The notes: a model not told the origin generated them from the letters alone. A DNA stretch of 64,000 nucleotides from Rufibacter roseolus (GCF_017916365.1 NZ_JAFMSU010000001.1:1889028-1953027), one strand, 5' to 3'; numbered from the stretch's first letter, positions 7,601 to 16,500 are shown. Numbers and translations: made by a program.

Positions 7601-9268
7601 TTAGCTTTTGGGAGCTTTCTGGTTTACCGTTTTCTCTGCGAGCATCAGTGCATTGTAGGCATTCACCAAGCCACCGGTGCGGGAAAGGTCCGCGAAACGG
7701 GCTTTCTTACGGGCTTCGCCTTCCAGGTTAGGGTACAGCGCGGTTTCCTTGGGGTACACCGTCGCCGATTTCAGGATGACATCTTTCAGTTCCGCCGCCG
7801 TGAGTTCTGGGTAGTAAGACCATACCAGCGCGGCCACGCCGCTCACAATAGGGCTGGAGAAGCTGGTGCCGTCCATTTTGCCGTATTTGTTTTCCGGGGC
7901 CAGGGAGACAATGTCCACGCCAGGCGCGAAAAGGTCTACCGTCTGCTTGCCGTAGTTGGAGAACACGCCCACAAAGTCTTTGCCCAGCATCCGCGAAGAG
8001 GCGCCTACCTCAATCCAGGTCTTGATTTGGGAACCATCATTCAATACGCGAGTGGGGTAGTGGGTGACTTTGTCGTTGTCGGTGGCCTCGTTGCCGGCCG
8101 CGTGCACCAGCAGCACGTTCTTGGACTCGGCGTATTTTATGGCCTCGTCCACAAACGATTTCTCCGGCGACATAATCTTCCCAAAGCTCATGTTGATGAT
8201 GTTGGCTCCGTTGTCCACGGCGTACCTGATGGCCAGCGCGATGTCTTTATCGCGCTCGTCACCTTCTGGCACGGCCCGCAAGGCCATGATCTGCACGTCC
8301 TCGGCAATGCCGTCAATGCCCAGGTTGTTTCCGCGGAGCCCGGCAATGAGGCCAGACACCGGGGTGCCGTGGGTTGGGCGCGGGCCCACCACATCGTTGT
8401 TCCCGTACTTTTTATCCGTGATGGATTGTGGGTTGTCATTGATGATGGTACGCGGGTTGAAGTCCAGGTTCAGGTGCTTGTCCAGGAAAGTATCGGTGTG
8501 CTCTTTGTACTTGAGGAAAGCCTCTACCGTGAGGCCTTGGCTGTATTTGCTCAGGAGCCAGTTTTTGGCGTTCATCACATTCTGGTCCGGAGAAGAAATG
8601 CGCTGCACGTCCTGCAAGGTGTATTCCTTTGTTTGGAGGTGATTAGCCAGCACGTTCTGCACCTGGATGAGGACCTTCTCAAAAGCCGCCAGGGTTTGCC
8701 GGGTCTGCTGGTATTTGGCCAGTTCCTTGTCGTAGAGTTGTTTGCTTTGCTGGTAGAGCCTGTACTCGGGCTGTTGGGCCAGCGGCACCTCGGAGATGGA
8801 GTTTACCTTCTCATAGGTAGGCGCCAGGCGGCGCAGTTGGCGCACGTACTCATAGGTCTCATAGCGGATGTTCTCGCCTTTGGCATTGCCCAGAAAACCC
8901 CAGCCGTTTACGTCATCTACGTAGCCGTTCTGGTCATCGTCCTGGCCGTTGCCGGCCACTTCTTTCTTGTTCGTCCAGATGCGGCCTTTCAGGTCTTCGT
9001 GGAGTATGTCAATGCCGGAGTCAACCACCGCCACCACAATCGTTTTCTTCGGCTTTTTGTTGGTCAGTAGTTCTTTGTAGGCTCTGTTCACGCCCGTGCC
9101 TTGGATTTTGTCCTGCGTGGGGTCCAGGTTGTGCCAGTTCACGTAGGCTTGGTCAAGTTCCGAGACGGAAGAAACCGGATCATCCTGGGCCAGCGCCGGG
9201 AACACAGTAAAGCCAGCCAAAAGCAGGCTGGCCGAGGTTCTTAGTATATTCTTATTCGGGATTTTCAT
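7601..9268 (-). CDS. Secreted S8-family (subtilisin-like) serine protease
   Basis: 555 residues with signal peptide (LLLAGFTVFPALAQ). The catalytic triad is complete: D83 in AVVDSGIDI, H300 in RPTHGTPVSG and S469 in DGTSFSSP, with oxyanion Asn in HAAGNEA. Unusually, about 190 residues separate the D and H motifs, where typical subtilisins have some 30-40. The insert carries a Gln/Lys-rich helical region (YRLYQQSKQLYDKELAKYQQ), probably an extra helical domain over the active site. S8 members with this insert are common in Bacteroidota. The protein ends shortly after the catalytic domain without a T9SS tail. It acts outside the cytoplasm on unknown proteins. Confidence 0.92.
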   Translation of the reverse strand: MKIPNKNILRTSASLLLAGFTVFPALAQDDPVSSVSELDQAYVNWHNLDPTQDKIQGTGVNRAYKELLTNKKPKKTIVVAVVDSGIDILHEDLKGRIWTNKKEVAGNGQDDDQNGYVDDVNGWGFLGNAKGENIRYETYEYVRQLRRLAPTYEKVNSISEVPLAQQPEYRLYQQSKQLYDKELAKYQQTRQTLAAFEKVLIQVQNVLANHLQTKEYTLQDVQRISSPDQNVMNAKNWLLSKYSQGLTVEAFLKYKEHTDTFLDKHLNLDFNPRTIINDNPQSITDKKYGNNDVVGPRPTHGTPVSGLIAGLRGNNLGIDGIAEDVQIMALRAVPEGDERDKDIALAIRYAVDNGANIINMSFGKIMSPEKSFVDEAIKYAESKNVLLVHAAGNEATDNDKVTHYPTRVLNDGSQIKTWIEVGASSRMLGKDFVGVFSNYGKQTVDLFAPGVDIVSLAPENKYGKMDGTSFSSPIVSGVAALVWSYYPELTAAELKDVILKSATVYPKETALYPNLEGEARKKARFADLSRTGGLVNAYNALMLAEKTVNQKAPKS

Positions 9269-9408
9269 AGCAGCACAACGGCAAAAACCATTCCATGCGT
9301 GTGCCCGCCGCCAGGTTTTGCCGTAAATGAAGTGTTCTTTTTTGAAAAGGTACGACTATTTCGGGTAACCAGCCTCCTGAGCCAGCCCGTTTCTATTCTC
9401 CTAGGCAA

Positions 9409-9452
9409 AACCGTTTCAGGCCTGTTTCCCTAAAAACAGGCCTGAAACGGTT
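9409..9452 (-). terminator. Terminator built on a 36-bp dyad copy
   Basis: Stem of 19 bp (AACCGTTTCAGGCCTGTTT / AAACAGGCCTGAAACGGTT), with TTTT following on the minus strand, 34 bp after the lipoprotein stop. The core is the repeat at 9413-9448. Confidence 0.8.
9413..9448. repeat. 36-bp dyad family copy, perfect arms
   Basis: GTTTCAGGCCTGTTT pairs perfectly with AAACAGGCCTGAAAC. Relative to other copies, both arms carry the C/G change at the same paired position. Confidence 0.8.
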
Positions 9453-9485
9453 GCTGAAACAAAATGGATAATGAAATGGAGAAAT

Positions 9486-9983
9486 CTACTTCGTCTCCGT
9501 CACTTTCTGGTAATAAGCAGTTGGCCCATCTGCGGGCGAGTAGTCTAACAGGAGGTATTCCGCTTCCCCGTTCCCCAGCCACATCTCTTGACCAAACCCT
9601 TGGTTACGATTCCCGAAGGTGTGGAATGCCACTGAAGGATCATCAAATTTGACGGCAACGTACCATTGTGTGGCAGTGTGATTGGTTTTGACGGAAAATG
9701 ACCCTGTCGCCTTTACGCCGTTCCGGTACCTTATGACAGAACTATCAGGTTGCAAGTGCAAGACTTCCTCATAGGGTAAGGAATATGTATAATCAGATTG
9801 GCCCCTTATCTGGGCCCGATGAGTCATCTTCACCAGCTTCCATTGACCAATTGCCTGAGAAGGCACCAGCGTCCCTGGCCTATAAGCATTTGGATCTGGC
9901 TCGGGGGAGATCTCGTCTGCCGGGGTGCAACTGATGGCCATGAGTAAAAACAGGAAAGGGTAGAGGATATTCTTCATACGCAT
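9486..9983 (-). CDS. Lipoprotein, lipocalin-like fold suspected
   Basis: 165 residues (or 163 from the second ATG at 9977). Lipobox AISC follows a short hydrophobic segment (ILYPFLFLLM). The mature part has the pattern of a small lipocalin-like beta-barrel: an early GQWKLVKM strand and regularly spaced aromatic/hydrophobic strands (VLHLQPDSSVIRYRNG, GSFSVKTN, QWYVAVKF). Many Bacteroidota lipoproteins of this size share this layout and lack a known function. Single gene with its own terminator (9409-9452). Confidence 0.75.
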   Translation of the reverse strand: MRMKNILYPFLFLLMAISCTPADEISPEPDPNAYRPGTLVPSQAIGQWKLVKMTHRAQIRGQSDYTYSLPYEEVLHLQPDSSVIRYRNGVKATGSFSVKTNHTATQWYVAVKFDDPSVAFHTFGNRNQGFGQEMWLGNGEAEYLLLDYSPADGPTAYYQKVTETK

Positions 9984-10072
9984 CGCTTTGGCTTTTTTAC
10001 ATGACCCTGCTCAGGCCCATTAGGTTGCAGCGCCTGGTTTTCAGTTCACCATAATTCATCATTAAAATAATA

Positions 10073-10108
10073 CTTTCAGGCCGATTTTCTAAAAACAGAC
10101 CACAAATG
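10073..10108. repeat. 36-bp dyad family copy, degenerate
   Basis: CTTTCAGGCCGATTTTC is a good left arm; the right arm (AAAACAGACCACAAATG) is partly lost. It lies between two divergently transcribed genes. Confidence 0.4.
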
Positions 10109-10243
10109 GAGCAAATCTAATGCGATCTGTGTTGTGCTGGTTCCTGAGAGATTTCCCCAAGTCCTTGTAACTTCTGATGCTTTTGAAAGTCAGCCTAATC
10201 GGGGAAATACTAGTATCTTTGTTTTCTAATTGTAAAACGCACC

Positions 10244-11890
10244 ATGATTTCAGTTGATTCGGTCGCCGTTGAGTTTAACGGCGCGGCTCTTTTTAGTAAC
10301 GTTACCTTCAACATCAATGAAACCGACCGCATCGCCCTCATGGGGAAAAACGGGGCCGGTAAATCCACCCTCCTCAAGATCATTGCCGGGGTAAACAAGC
10401 CTACCAAAGGTAAAGTATCGGCACCCAAAGATGCGGTGATCGCCTATTTGCCGCAGCATTTGCTTACCAAAGACGAGAGCACGGTTTTTGCCGAGGCTTC
10501 CAAGGCTTTCGGGCAGATTCTGGAAATGAAGGCCAAAATGGACGAGCTCAATACCCAGCTGGAAACCCGCACCGACTACGAGTCTGATGCCTACATGAAG
10601 CTGATTGAGGATGTCTCTGAACTGAGCGAAAAATACTACTCTATTGAGGAAATCAACTTCGATGCCGAGGTAGAGAAAACGCTCCTGGGCCTGGGCTTCC
10701 TCCGCTCAGATTTCACCCGCTCCACCAGCGAGTTCTCCGGCGGATGGCGCATGCGCATTGAGCTGGCCAAAATCCTGTTGCAGAAACCAGACCTGATTCT
10801 GCTGGATGAGCCTACGAACCACCTGGACATTGAATCGGTGCAGTGGTTGGAGGATTTCCTGGTGAACAACGCCAAAGCCGTGATCGTGATTTCCCACGAC
10901 AAGACCTTCGTGGACAACATCACCAACCGCACCATTGAGGTGACCATGGGCCGCATCTACGACTACAAGGTTCCTTACACCCAATATTTACAGCTGCGTA
11001 AAGAGCGCCGCGAGCAGCAGCAGCGCCAGTATGATGACCAACAAAAGGAGATCGCCGATATCACCGCGTTTATTGAGCGTTTCAAGGGAACTTACTCCAA
11101 AACGCTGCAAGTGCAGTCGCGCGTGAAGATGCTGGAGAAAATGGAACTGGTGGAAGTGGACGAAGTGGACACCTCGGCACTAAGCCTGAAGTTCCCGCCC
11201 GCCCCGCGCTCCGGTAACTACCCCGTGATTGTGGAGGAACTCACCAAGAAGTACGGCGACCATACCGTTTTCCAAGATGCCTCCATGACCATTGAGCGCG
11301 GCGAGAAAGTAGCCTTTGTAGGCAAGAACGGCGAGGGTAAATCCACGCTTATCAAAGCCATCATGGGGGAGATTGACTTCGAGGGCAAACTGCAATTGGG
11401 CCATAACTCTATGATCGGGTACTTCGCACAGAACCAGGCTTCCCTCATGGACGAGGACCTGACGGTGTTCCAGACCATCGACCAGATTGCCGTAGGTGAC
11501 ATCCGGACCCGCATCAAAGACATCCTGGGTGCCTTCATGTTCAGCGGCGATACCGTGGAGAAGAAAGTGAAAATGCTTTCGGGCGGCGAGAAAACCCGTC
11601 TGGCCATGATCAAGCTTCTGCTACAGCCCGTGAACCTGCTCATCTTGGATGAGCCCACGAACCACTTGGACATCAAAACCAAGGACATCCTGAAAGACGC
11701 CCTCAAAGCCTTTGACGGAACCCTGATCCTAGTTTCCCACGACCGCGACTTCCTGGACGGCCTGGCCGAGAAAGTATTTGAGTTCGGGAACAAGCGCGTC
11801 CGCGAGCACTTCGAGGACATCAACGGCTTCCTGCGCAACAAGAAAATGGAGAACCTCCGCGAGATCGAGAGAAAGACCATAGCCAGCTAA
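10244..11890 (+). CDS. ABC-F family ATPase (ribosome-associated, Uup/EttA-like)
   Basis: 548 residues, two fused nucleotide-binding domains and no membrane segment. First domain: Walker A GKNGAGKST (34-42), signature FSGGWRMRIELAK, Walker B LILLDEPTNHLD. Second domain: GKNGEGKST (about 363-371), LSGGEKTRLAMIK, LLILDEPTNHLD. The charged linker between domains (KERREQQQRQYDDQQKEI) is the P-site tRNA interaction motif of ABC-F proteins. Such proteins bind the ribosomal E site and rescue stalled translation; subfamily and any antibiotic-resistance role are not decidable here. A TATCTTTG -7 box lies at 10214-10221, 23 bp before the ATG. Confidence 0.93.
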   Translation: MISVDSVAVEFNGAALFSNVTFNINETDRIALMGKNGAGKSTLLKIIAGVNKPTKGKVSAPKDAVIAYLPQHLLTKDESTVFAEASKAFGQILEMKAKMDELNTQLETRTDYESDAYMKLIEDVSELSEKYYSIEEINFDAEVEKTLLGLGFLRSDFTRSTSEFSGGWRMRIELAKILLQKPDLILLDEPTNHLDIESVQWLEDFLVNNAKAVIVISHDKTFVDNITNRTIEVTMGRIYDYKVPYTQYLQLRKERREQQQRQYDDQQKEIADITAFIERFKGTYSKTLQVQSRVKMLEKMELVEVDEVDTSALSLKFPPAPRSGNYPVIVEELTKKYGDHTVFQDASMTIERGEKVAFVGKNGEGKSTLIKAIMGEIDFEGKLQLGHNSMIGYFAQNQASLMDEDLTVFQTIDQIAVGDIRTRIKDILGAFMFSGDTVEKKVKMLSGGEKTRLAMIKLLLQPVNLLILDEPTNHLDIKTKDILKDALKAFDGTLILVSHDRDFLDGLAEKVFEFGNKRVREHFEDINGFLRNKKMENLREIERKTIAS

Positions 11891-11911
11891 GCTGCTGTTT
11901 AGGATACATGA

Positions 11912-11952
11912 AAGATCCCCATTGGTTAAAGCCGATGGGGATCTTTTTTTAG
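11912..11952 (+). terminator. Terminator of the ABC-F gene
   Basis: Stem AAGATCCCCAT / ATGGGGATCTT followed by a T run, 21 bp after the stop codon. Confidence 0.88.
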
Positions 11953-12049
11953 CGTAGGTACACCGTAACGATGTGGTGCTACACAGCAATACGTTCCCAC
12001 GTTAGCTTCAGAGAAAGCAAAAGTGAACGCCATTTTAGCCAAAACAGAC

Positions 12050-12976
12050 TCAAAATACTTTCTGGTACAAATTCTTCTCCGGCTCGTTTTCTACGTGCCG
12101 TACTTCCAAAATCTCAAAGACATTCTTCTTGATGGTATGCGCGATATCGCCGGTGGGCAGGTCGTTGCAGTCCAGCCCGAACGGGTCTTCAATCTCCTCG
12201 GCCATGAGCTGCACACCCAAAAAAGCGAAGGCAATGAACATCACAAACAGAATGGCAAAGTACCCGAAATGCGGAATCAGGCCGAAGGGTAGAATGCCGG
12301 TGTACACCATGATGTACAGCTTGAGGTACACGTTGTAAGAAAACGGAATGGGTGTTTTCTTGATGCGCTCACAGGCGCCGGTTACCTCCAGCAGGGCTTG
12401 CGTATGCACCTTCAGGTTCAGGTGGTCTTCGCCGGCTATGTCGCCGTTTCGGAAGCTCTGCTGAATGAGGTGCTGAATTTGCCAGGCCAGAAAACTAGGC
12501 AAGTGGGCTTTGCTGGCGTATAGCTGGTGCTCTTCTGGCGAGAGGAAAATGAGGTCCTCCAACTGTACCCCTTTCCGGAGGTGCTCTTTTAGGGTATAGC
12601 CGAAGTTGGCCAGGTGCACGGCCAGAAACCGACGGGTATCCAGGTCTTCTTCGGGGAGGGCTGCGTGTGCCATCACCGCCAGGTTACGGCTGTCATTGAC
12701 CAGTCTGCCCCAGAGTTGGCGACCTTCCCACCAGCGGTCATACGCGCTATTGGTCCGGAATACCAGCAAAATGGACAGCACAATGCCCAGCAGGGAAAAC
12801 AAGCTGCCCTCAATTTTCCAAGGGGGAAGTTGCAGAACATCTAAGGTGAGAAAGGCAATGACGGCCGTGATAGCACCCATGACCAGCGTGTGCTGCATGA
12901 TGCGTTTCATGGTGTAACTCACCGACAAGTGCCGGACATCCCGCAGCCAGCTTTTATTCGCCTCATAAACAATCAT
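12050..12976 (-). CDS. Bestrophin-family (UPF0187) anion channel
   Basis: 308 residues from the ATG at 12976, which overlaps the stop of the UBP zinc-finger gene as ATGA; an upstream in-frame start would lie well inside that gene. Family features are the N-terminal SWLRDVRHL, paired hydrophobic helices (VMGAITAVIAFLTLDVL, LLGIVLSILLVFRTNSAYDR), the WWEGRQLWG motif and the late segment KKTPIPFSYNVYLKLYIMVY with pore-lining hydrophobics. Bestrophin homologues form pentameric ion channels (chloride in eukaryotes, often cation-selective in bacteria). Translational coupling puts it in the cNMP-kinase/redox-fusion operon, suggesting that the channel is expressed with, and perhaps controlled by, that signalling module. 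Confidence 0.88.
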   Translation of the reverse strand: MIVYEANKSWLRDVRHLSVSYTMKRIMQHTLVMGAITAVIAFLTLDVLQLPPWKIEGSLFSLLGIVLSILLVFRTNSAYDRWWEGRQLWGRLVNDSRNLAVMAHAALPEEDLDTRRFLAVHLANFGYTLKEHLRKGVQLEDLIFLSPEEHQLYASKAHLPSFLAWQIQHLIQQSFRNGDIAGEDHLNLKVHTQALLEVTGACERIKKTPIPFSYNVYLKLYIMVYTGILPFGLIPHFGYFAILFVMFIAFAFLGVQLMAEEIEDPFGLDCNDLPTGDIAHTIKKNVFEILEVRHVENEPEKNLYQKVF

Positions 12977-13248
12977 AAGGCAGGCATGAACAACTGATCT
13001 TCGTAGCACCAGGCCCAGCTCTCGCCGGGTTGCGCCGAGGTGATAACGGGGTGCTTCGTCTCCAGGTAATGTTTGGTGGCGTGCCGGTTGGGCGAGGAGT
13101 CGCAGCAGTGGGTTTCACCACAGGTCTGGCAGAGGCGTAGGTGCACCCAGGTGCTACCCATGGCCACGCATTTGGCGCATACGTGAGAGATAGCCGGCTT
13201 CAGGTCCTCCGGAGAAGGCAGGTGCTCACAAACTTTGGTTTCCATCAT
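12973..13248 (-). CDS. UBP-type zinc-finger protein
   Basis: 91 residues, consisting of little but a ZnF-UBP domain. Ligand pattern: C7-x-H9, C24-x2-C27, C40-x2-C43, then H47, C48/C49, H56, H60 and H66, with the family core WVHLRLCQTCGETHCCDSSP, the HATKHY helix and a final ESWAWCYED. In eukaryotes this domain binds the C-terminal glycines of ubiquitin; bacterial stand-alone copies have no established role. The conserved W-CY end implies that the ligand groove is kept. It lies 11 bp after the receiver/flavoprotein fusion gene and overlaps the bestrophin start by 4 bp, so all are one operon. Confidence 0.88.
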   Translation of the reverse strand: MMETKVCEHLPSPEDLKPAISHVCAKCVAMGSTWVHLRLCQTCGETHCCDSSPNRHATKHYLETKHPVITSAQPGESWAWCYEDQLFMPAL

Positions 13249-13259
13249 CAGAAAGAATC

Positions 13260-14921
13260 TTAGGTTTCAGCGAGGTATTCGTGCACGTATTTGATGGCCA
13301 TGGCGCCTTCGCCTACCGCCGAGGCCACCCGGTTCATGGCGCCCGCCCGCACATCGCCGGCGGCGAAAATACCGGGCACGCAGGTCTCTAGCAGGTACGG
13401 GTCACGGGGGAGTTTCCAGGTTTTCTGGAAGAGCGGGTACTTCTGCAGGTCGCGGCCGGTTTCCACGCAGCCTTTGGAGTTTTTGATGATGTCCAGCTTG
13501 ATCCAGTCGGTGAAGGGTTTGGACCCGATGAAGATGAACAGGGCATCGGCGGGAACGGTCTTCGTGGTGTTATCCTGATCGTTGCGCAGCACCAGGCAGG
13601 TCAGCCGTTGGTCGCCGCGGGCCTCCGCTACCTCGGTGAAGGGCAGCAATTGGATGTTGGCCGTCCCCTTAATCTGGTCTATGAGGTACTGCGACATGGT
13701 GGAACTCAGGTCTGGTTTCCGGATGATGATGATCACCTGCGCCGCGTACTTGGACAGATGCATGGCGGCCTGCCCCGCCGAGTTTCCGCCGCCCACAATG
13801 TAGACCTGTTTCCCTTTGAACGCGTGGGCCTCACTCATGGCGGCACCGTAATAAATGCCCGCTCCCGTGAATTCCTCTACGCCCGGGGCCTCCAGTTTAC
13901 GGTAATCCACGCCGGTGGTAATGATGATGCTGCGGCTGCTGATCTCGTTGCCGTTGGACAGCCGTACAATCTTGTACTGGTCCTGTAACCTGATCTCCAC
14001 CACCTCCTGCGGCGACAGGAACTCGGTGCCAAGGCGGGTAGCCTGCACGATGGCGCGGTGCGCCAGATCGCTGCCGCTGAGGCCGTTGGGGAAACCCAGG
14101 TAATTCTCAATGCGGGAGCTGGTGCCTGCCTGCCCGCCGGGTGCTTTTTTGTCTATCAGCAAGGTCTTTAGGCCCTCCGAGGCGCCGTACACCGCGCCCG
14201 CCAACCCGGCCGGACCGGCCCCAATCAGGACCACATCGTACAGAGAGTTCGTCGCGTTGGATTTCAGGCCCAGTTTCTGGGCGATGGACGGAATCTCGGG
14301 CTGGCAGAGGTAGGAGCCGTCTTCAAAGAAAACCACGGGCAGCTGGCTCTCATTCAGGTTGTTCAGGCGCAGCAGTTCCATGGCCTGGTTGGGTTCGTCC
14401 ACGTTCAGCCACTGGAAGGGGAACAGGTTGGCGCCCAAGAAATCCTTGAGTTGGTGCGATTTAGGCGACCACTGGTTCCCGATGACCCGCAGGCCGGTAT
14501 ATTCAGGAATAAACGTGGCCTGCCACTCGTCCAGCAAATCTTGAATGACCGGGTACAGCCGCTCCTCGGGCGGGTCCCAGGGTTTGAGCAGGTAGTAGTG
14601 AAGGCCCACCGCGTTAATGGCCTTGATGGCGGCCTCCGTATCTGAATAGGCGGTGAGCAACACCCGCTTGGCATCCGGGAAAATCTTGATGGCCTGCTCC
14701 ATAAAATCCACGCCGGGCATCTCGGGCATGCGCTGGTCACAGATGAAAAGGGCGATGGTTTCGCTTTGGTTCTTGAGGGTTTTCAGGCTTTCCAGGGCTT
14801 CCAGGGCCGAGGAGGTGCTCAGGACTTTGTACTCTTTCCGGAACTGTTGCCGGACATCGCGCACCAGGGCCTTGAGCACCTGCGGATCATCGTCTAACGC
14901 GAAAATGATGGGCTGTTTCAT
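13260..14921 (-). CDS. Response regulator fused to glutaredoxin-like and thioredoxin-reductase-like flavoprotein domains
   Basis: 553 residues in three parts. (1) Receiver domain, about 1-130: acidic pocket D10-D12, phospho-acceptor D62 (FICDQRMP), T90, K113. (2) About 140-222: thioredoxin/glutaredoxin-like fold with cis-Pro P195 (LPVVFFEDGS); the active-site position reads SPKS (152-155) instead of CPxC. (3) About 227-553: FAD/NADPH oxidoreductase with GAGPAGLAG (234-242), GGGNSAG (377-383) and the end motif FAAGDVRAG; where TrxB has CATC the sequence reads YYGAAMSEA (357-365). So it should bind FAD and a pyridine nucleotide, but cannot do dithiol chemistry in either domain. It follows the cNMP-domain kinase by 37 bp, so phosphorylation by that kinase is likely. 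Confidence 0.9.
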   Translation of the reverse strand: MKQPIIFALDDDPQVLKALVRDVRQQFRKEYKVLSTSSALEALESLKTLKNQSETIALFICDQRMPEMPGVDFMEQAIKIFPDAKRVLLTAYSDTEAAIKAINAVGLHYYLLKPWDPPEERLYPVIQDLLDEWQATFIPEYTGLRVIGNQWSPKSHQLKDFLGANLFPFQWLNVDEPNQAMELLRLNNLNESQLPVVFFEDGSYLCQPEIPSIAQKLGLKSNATNSLYDVVLIGAGPAGLAGAVYGASEGLKTLLIDKKAPGGQAGTSSRIENYLGFPNGLSGSDLAHRAIVQATRLGTEFLSPQEVVEIRLQDQYKIVRLSNGNEISSRSIIITTGVDYRKLEAPGVEEFTGAGIYYGAAMSEAHAFKGKQVYIVGGGNSAGQAAMHLSKYAAQVIIIIRKPDLSSTMSQYLIDQIKGTANIQLLPFTEVAEARGDQRLTCLVLRNDQDNTTKTVPADALFIFIGSKPFTDWIKLDIIKNSKGCVETGRDLQKYPLFQKTWKLPRDPYLLETCVPGIFAAGDVRAGAMNRVASAVGEGAMAIKYVHEYLAET

Positions 14922-14958
14922 GGATGGTTTCTCAAAAGAAGGATGAAAACGGAGGGCC

Positions 14959-16347
14959 TTACAGCGGCAGTTGCACGGTGAAAGTGGTCTGACCCGGAAC
15001 CGAGGTCACGAAGATTTCTGCCCCGTGGTGCTGGATGATCTTGCGCACGATGTCCAGCCCCAGGCCGCTGCCTTTGCCCATGGGCTTGGTGGTGAAGAAT
15101 GGGTCAAAGATGCGGCCCATGATGTCCGGTGCTATGCCGGTGCCGTTGTCTGTGATGCTTACTTTGACAGTTTTCCCCTCGGGCCAGGCCTTGATTTCCA
15201 CCGTTCCCTGATCCGGGGCGGCGTCAATGGCGTTGTCCAGCAGGTTGGTCCAGACCTGGTTCAGCTCGCCGGCGTAGACCGTGACTTTGGGCAGGTCCGG
15301 GGCATAGGTTTCCTGCACCTGGATGCGCTTTTCCTTGAGCTTGTGGCCCAGCATGGTGAGCGTGCTCTGGATTTCCTTGGGCAAGGTGACCGGCTGTTTG
15401 TCCTGCGCCTGGTCCATGTGCGAGTAGGTTTTAACGGCGCTCACCAGGTCAAATATCCGTTTGGAGGCCACCTGGATGTCATTGATCACGCGCTCGGTAG
15501 TTAGGGCGTTAGCCACCCATTCCAGAACCTCGTCCAGGTGCTTCCCGTCCAGGATTTTTTCCACCAGGTTCAAGTCGTCCAGGTCCAGGCCGGTCTCCAC
15601 GAAAATATCGGCCAGGGGGTAGGGGTCTTCCAACTGGCGGTCTTCCATCCATTCCAGCAACTCGTCTTCCTGCCGGCTTTTTTCCAGCATGGTGTGGGTG
15701 CTCAGTTTGCAGCTCTGAATCTTGGCGAAGGTGAATTCCACCACCTGGTCCACTTGTTCCGGCGTGAGGTGCATCATCATCACGCGCTTGAATTTCTGGG
15801 GAACGTTGTGGTGGATGCGCAGCAGCTCGGCGGAGCTCCGCACGATGGCCGCCGAGGGGTTGTTGAGCTCATGGGCCAGGCCCGCCGAGAGCTTGCCCAA
15901 GGCCAGGAGCTTCTCGTTGAACTGCTGCATCTGGGTGAAATCGCGTACCCTATCGGCCATGAGGCTGACCAGCACCTGCAGCAGATCGGGGTTGTTTCGC
16001 TCCAGCTCGGGAAAGTTGCTTTTGTGCAGCACCAGCAATAGGGTAGGCTTCACTGCCTGGCCCACGCCCTTGGTATGGGTAAGCCGGGAAAAAGGCATCA
16101 CGCCGGTGATTTCCCCTTTATGGAAGGTAAAGACCTGTTTTAAGAGCCCGCTTTCCTCTAGCCGCACGTCTATCTGGCCTTCCAGCACCACGTACATGTT
16201 CTCGGCGGGTTCTCCCTTCTGGAAGAGTGTTTGGCCGGGCATAAGCTCCAGAAAGGTGGCGTGCTCCAGCATCCAGGAGAGTTGCTCCAAAGGAACCTGT
16301 TTGAAAAGGGCCAGGTCCTGAAGTTCGGCGGCTTCGGTTGTTTTCAT
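14959..16347 (-). CDS. Sensor histidine kinase with N-terminal cyclic-nucleotide-binding-like domain
   Basis: 462 residues, no membrane helix. Residues about 10-130 form a CRP/cNMP-type beta-roll (LMPGQTLFQKGEPAENMYVVLEGQIDV). The phosphate-binding cassette is degenerate: GEITGVMPFSRLT is followed by KGVGQAV, without the usual Arg, so the ligand may not be cAMP or cGMP. HisKA has GKLSAGLAHELNNPSAA with H159, then an unusually long helical insert (about 180-290). The ATPase part has NLLDNAIDAA (N box), DNGTGIAPDI (G1) and GKGSGLGLDI (G2). First gene of the operon with the receiver fusion, UBP finger and bestrophin. Confidence 0.9.
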   Translation of the reverse strand: MKTTEAAELQDLALFKQVPLEQLSWMLEHATFLELMPGQTLFQKGEPAENMYVVLEGQIDVRLEESGLLKQVFTFHKGEITGVMPFSRLTHTKGVGQAVKPTLLLVLHKSNFPELERNNPDLLQVLVSLMADRVRDFTQMQQFNEKLLALGKLSAGLAHELNNPSAAIVRSSAELLRIHHNVPQKFKRVMMMHLTPEQVDQVVEFTFAKIQSCKLSTHTMLEKSRQEDELLEWMEDRQLEDPYPLADIFVETGLDLDDLNLVEKILDGKHLDEVLEWVANALTTERVINDIQVASKRIFDLVSAVKTYSHMDQAQDKQPVTLPKEIQSTLTMLGHKLKEKRIQVQETYAPDLPKVTVYAGELNQVWTNLLDNAIDAAPDQGTVEIKAWPEGKTVKVSITDNGTGIAPDIMGRIFDPFFTTKPMGKGSGLGLDIVRKIIQHHGAEIFVTSVPGQTTFTVQLPL

Positions 16348-16500
16348 GGCTCAGGTGTATGGATGATCCTGATTCAATATACAGAAAATCAAATTGTAAC
16401 AGGTTCTCCGGGCTGTTAATTTTAGAGGTTGTCACCGGATGGACAAAGAAAACGGGTTCCTACGCCTGGAAAAGGGAAGGAGGCCAAACGCAGCAAAAAC

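Noticed and set aside
8027..9070. Long plus-strand frame of 347 codons opposite the S8 protease gene
   Set aside because: It mirrors a well-supported protease gene; its composition (Val/Gly/His/Leu) is that of a reverse-complement shadow and it has no motif.
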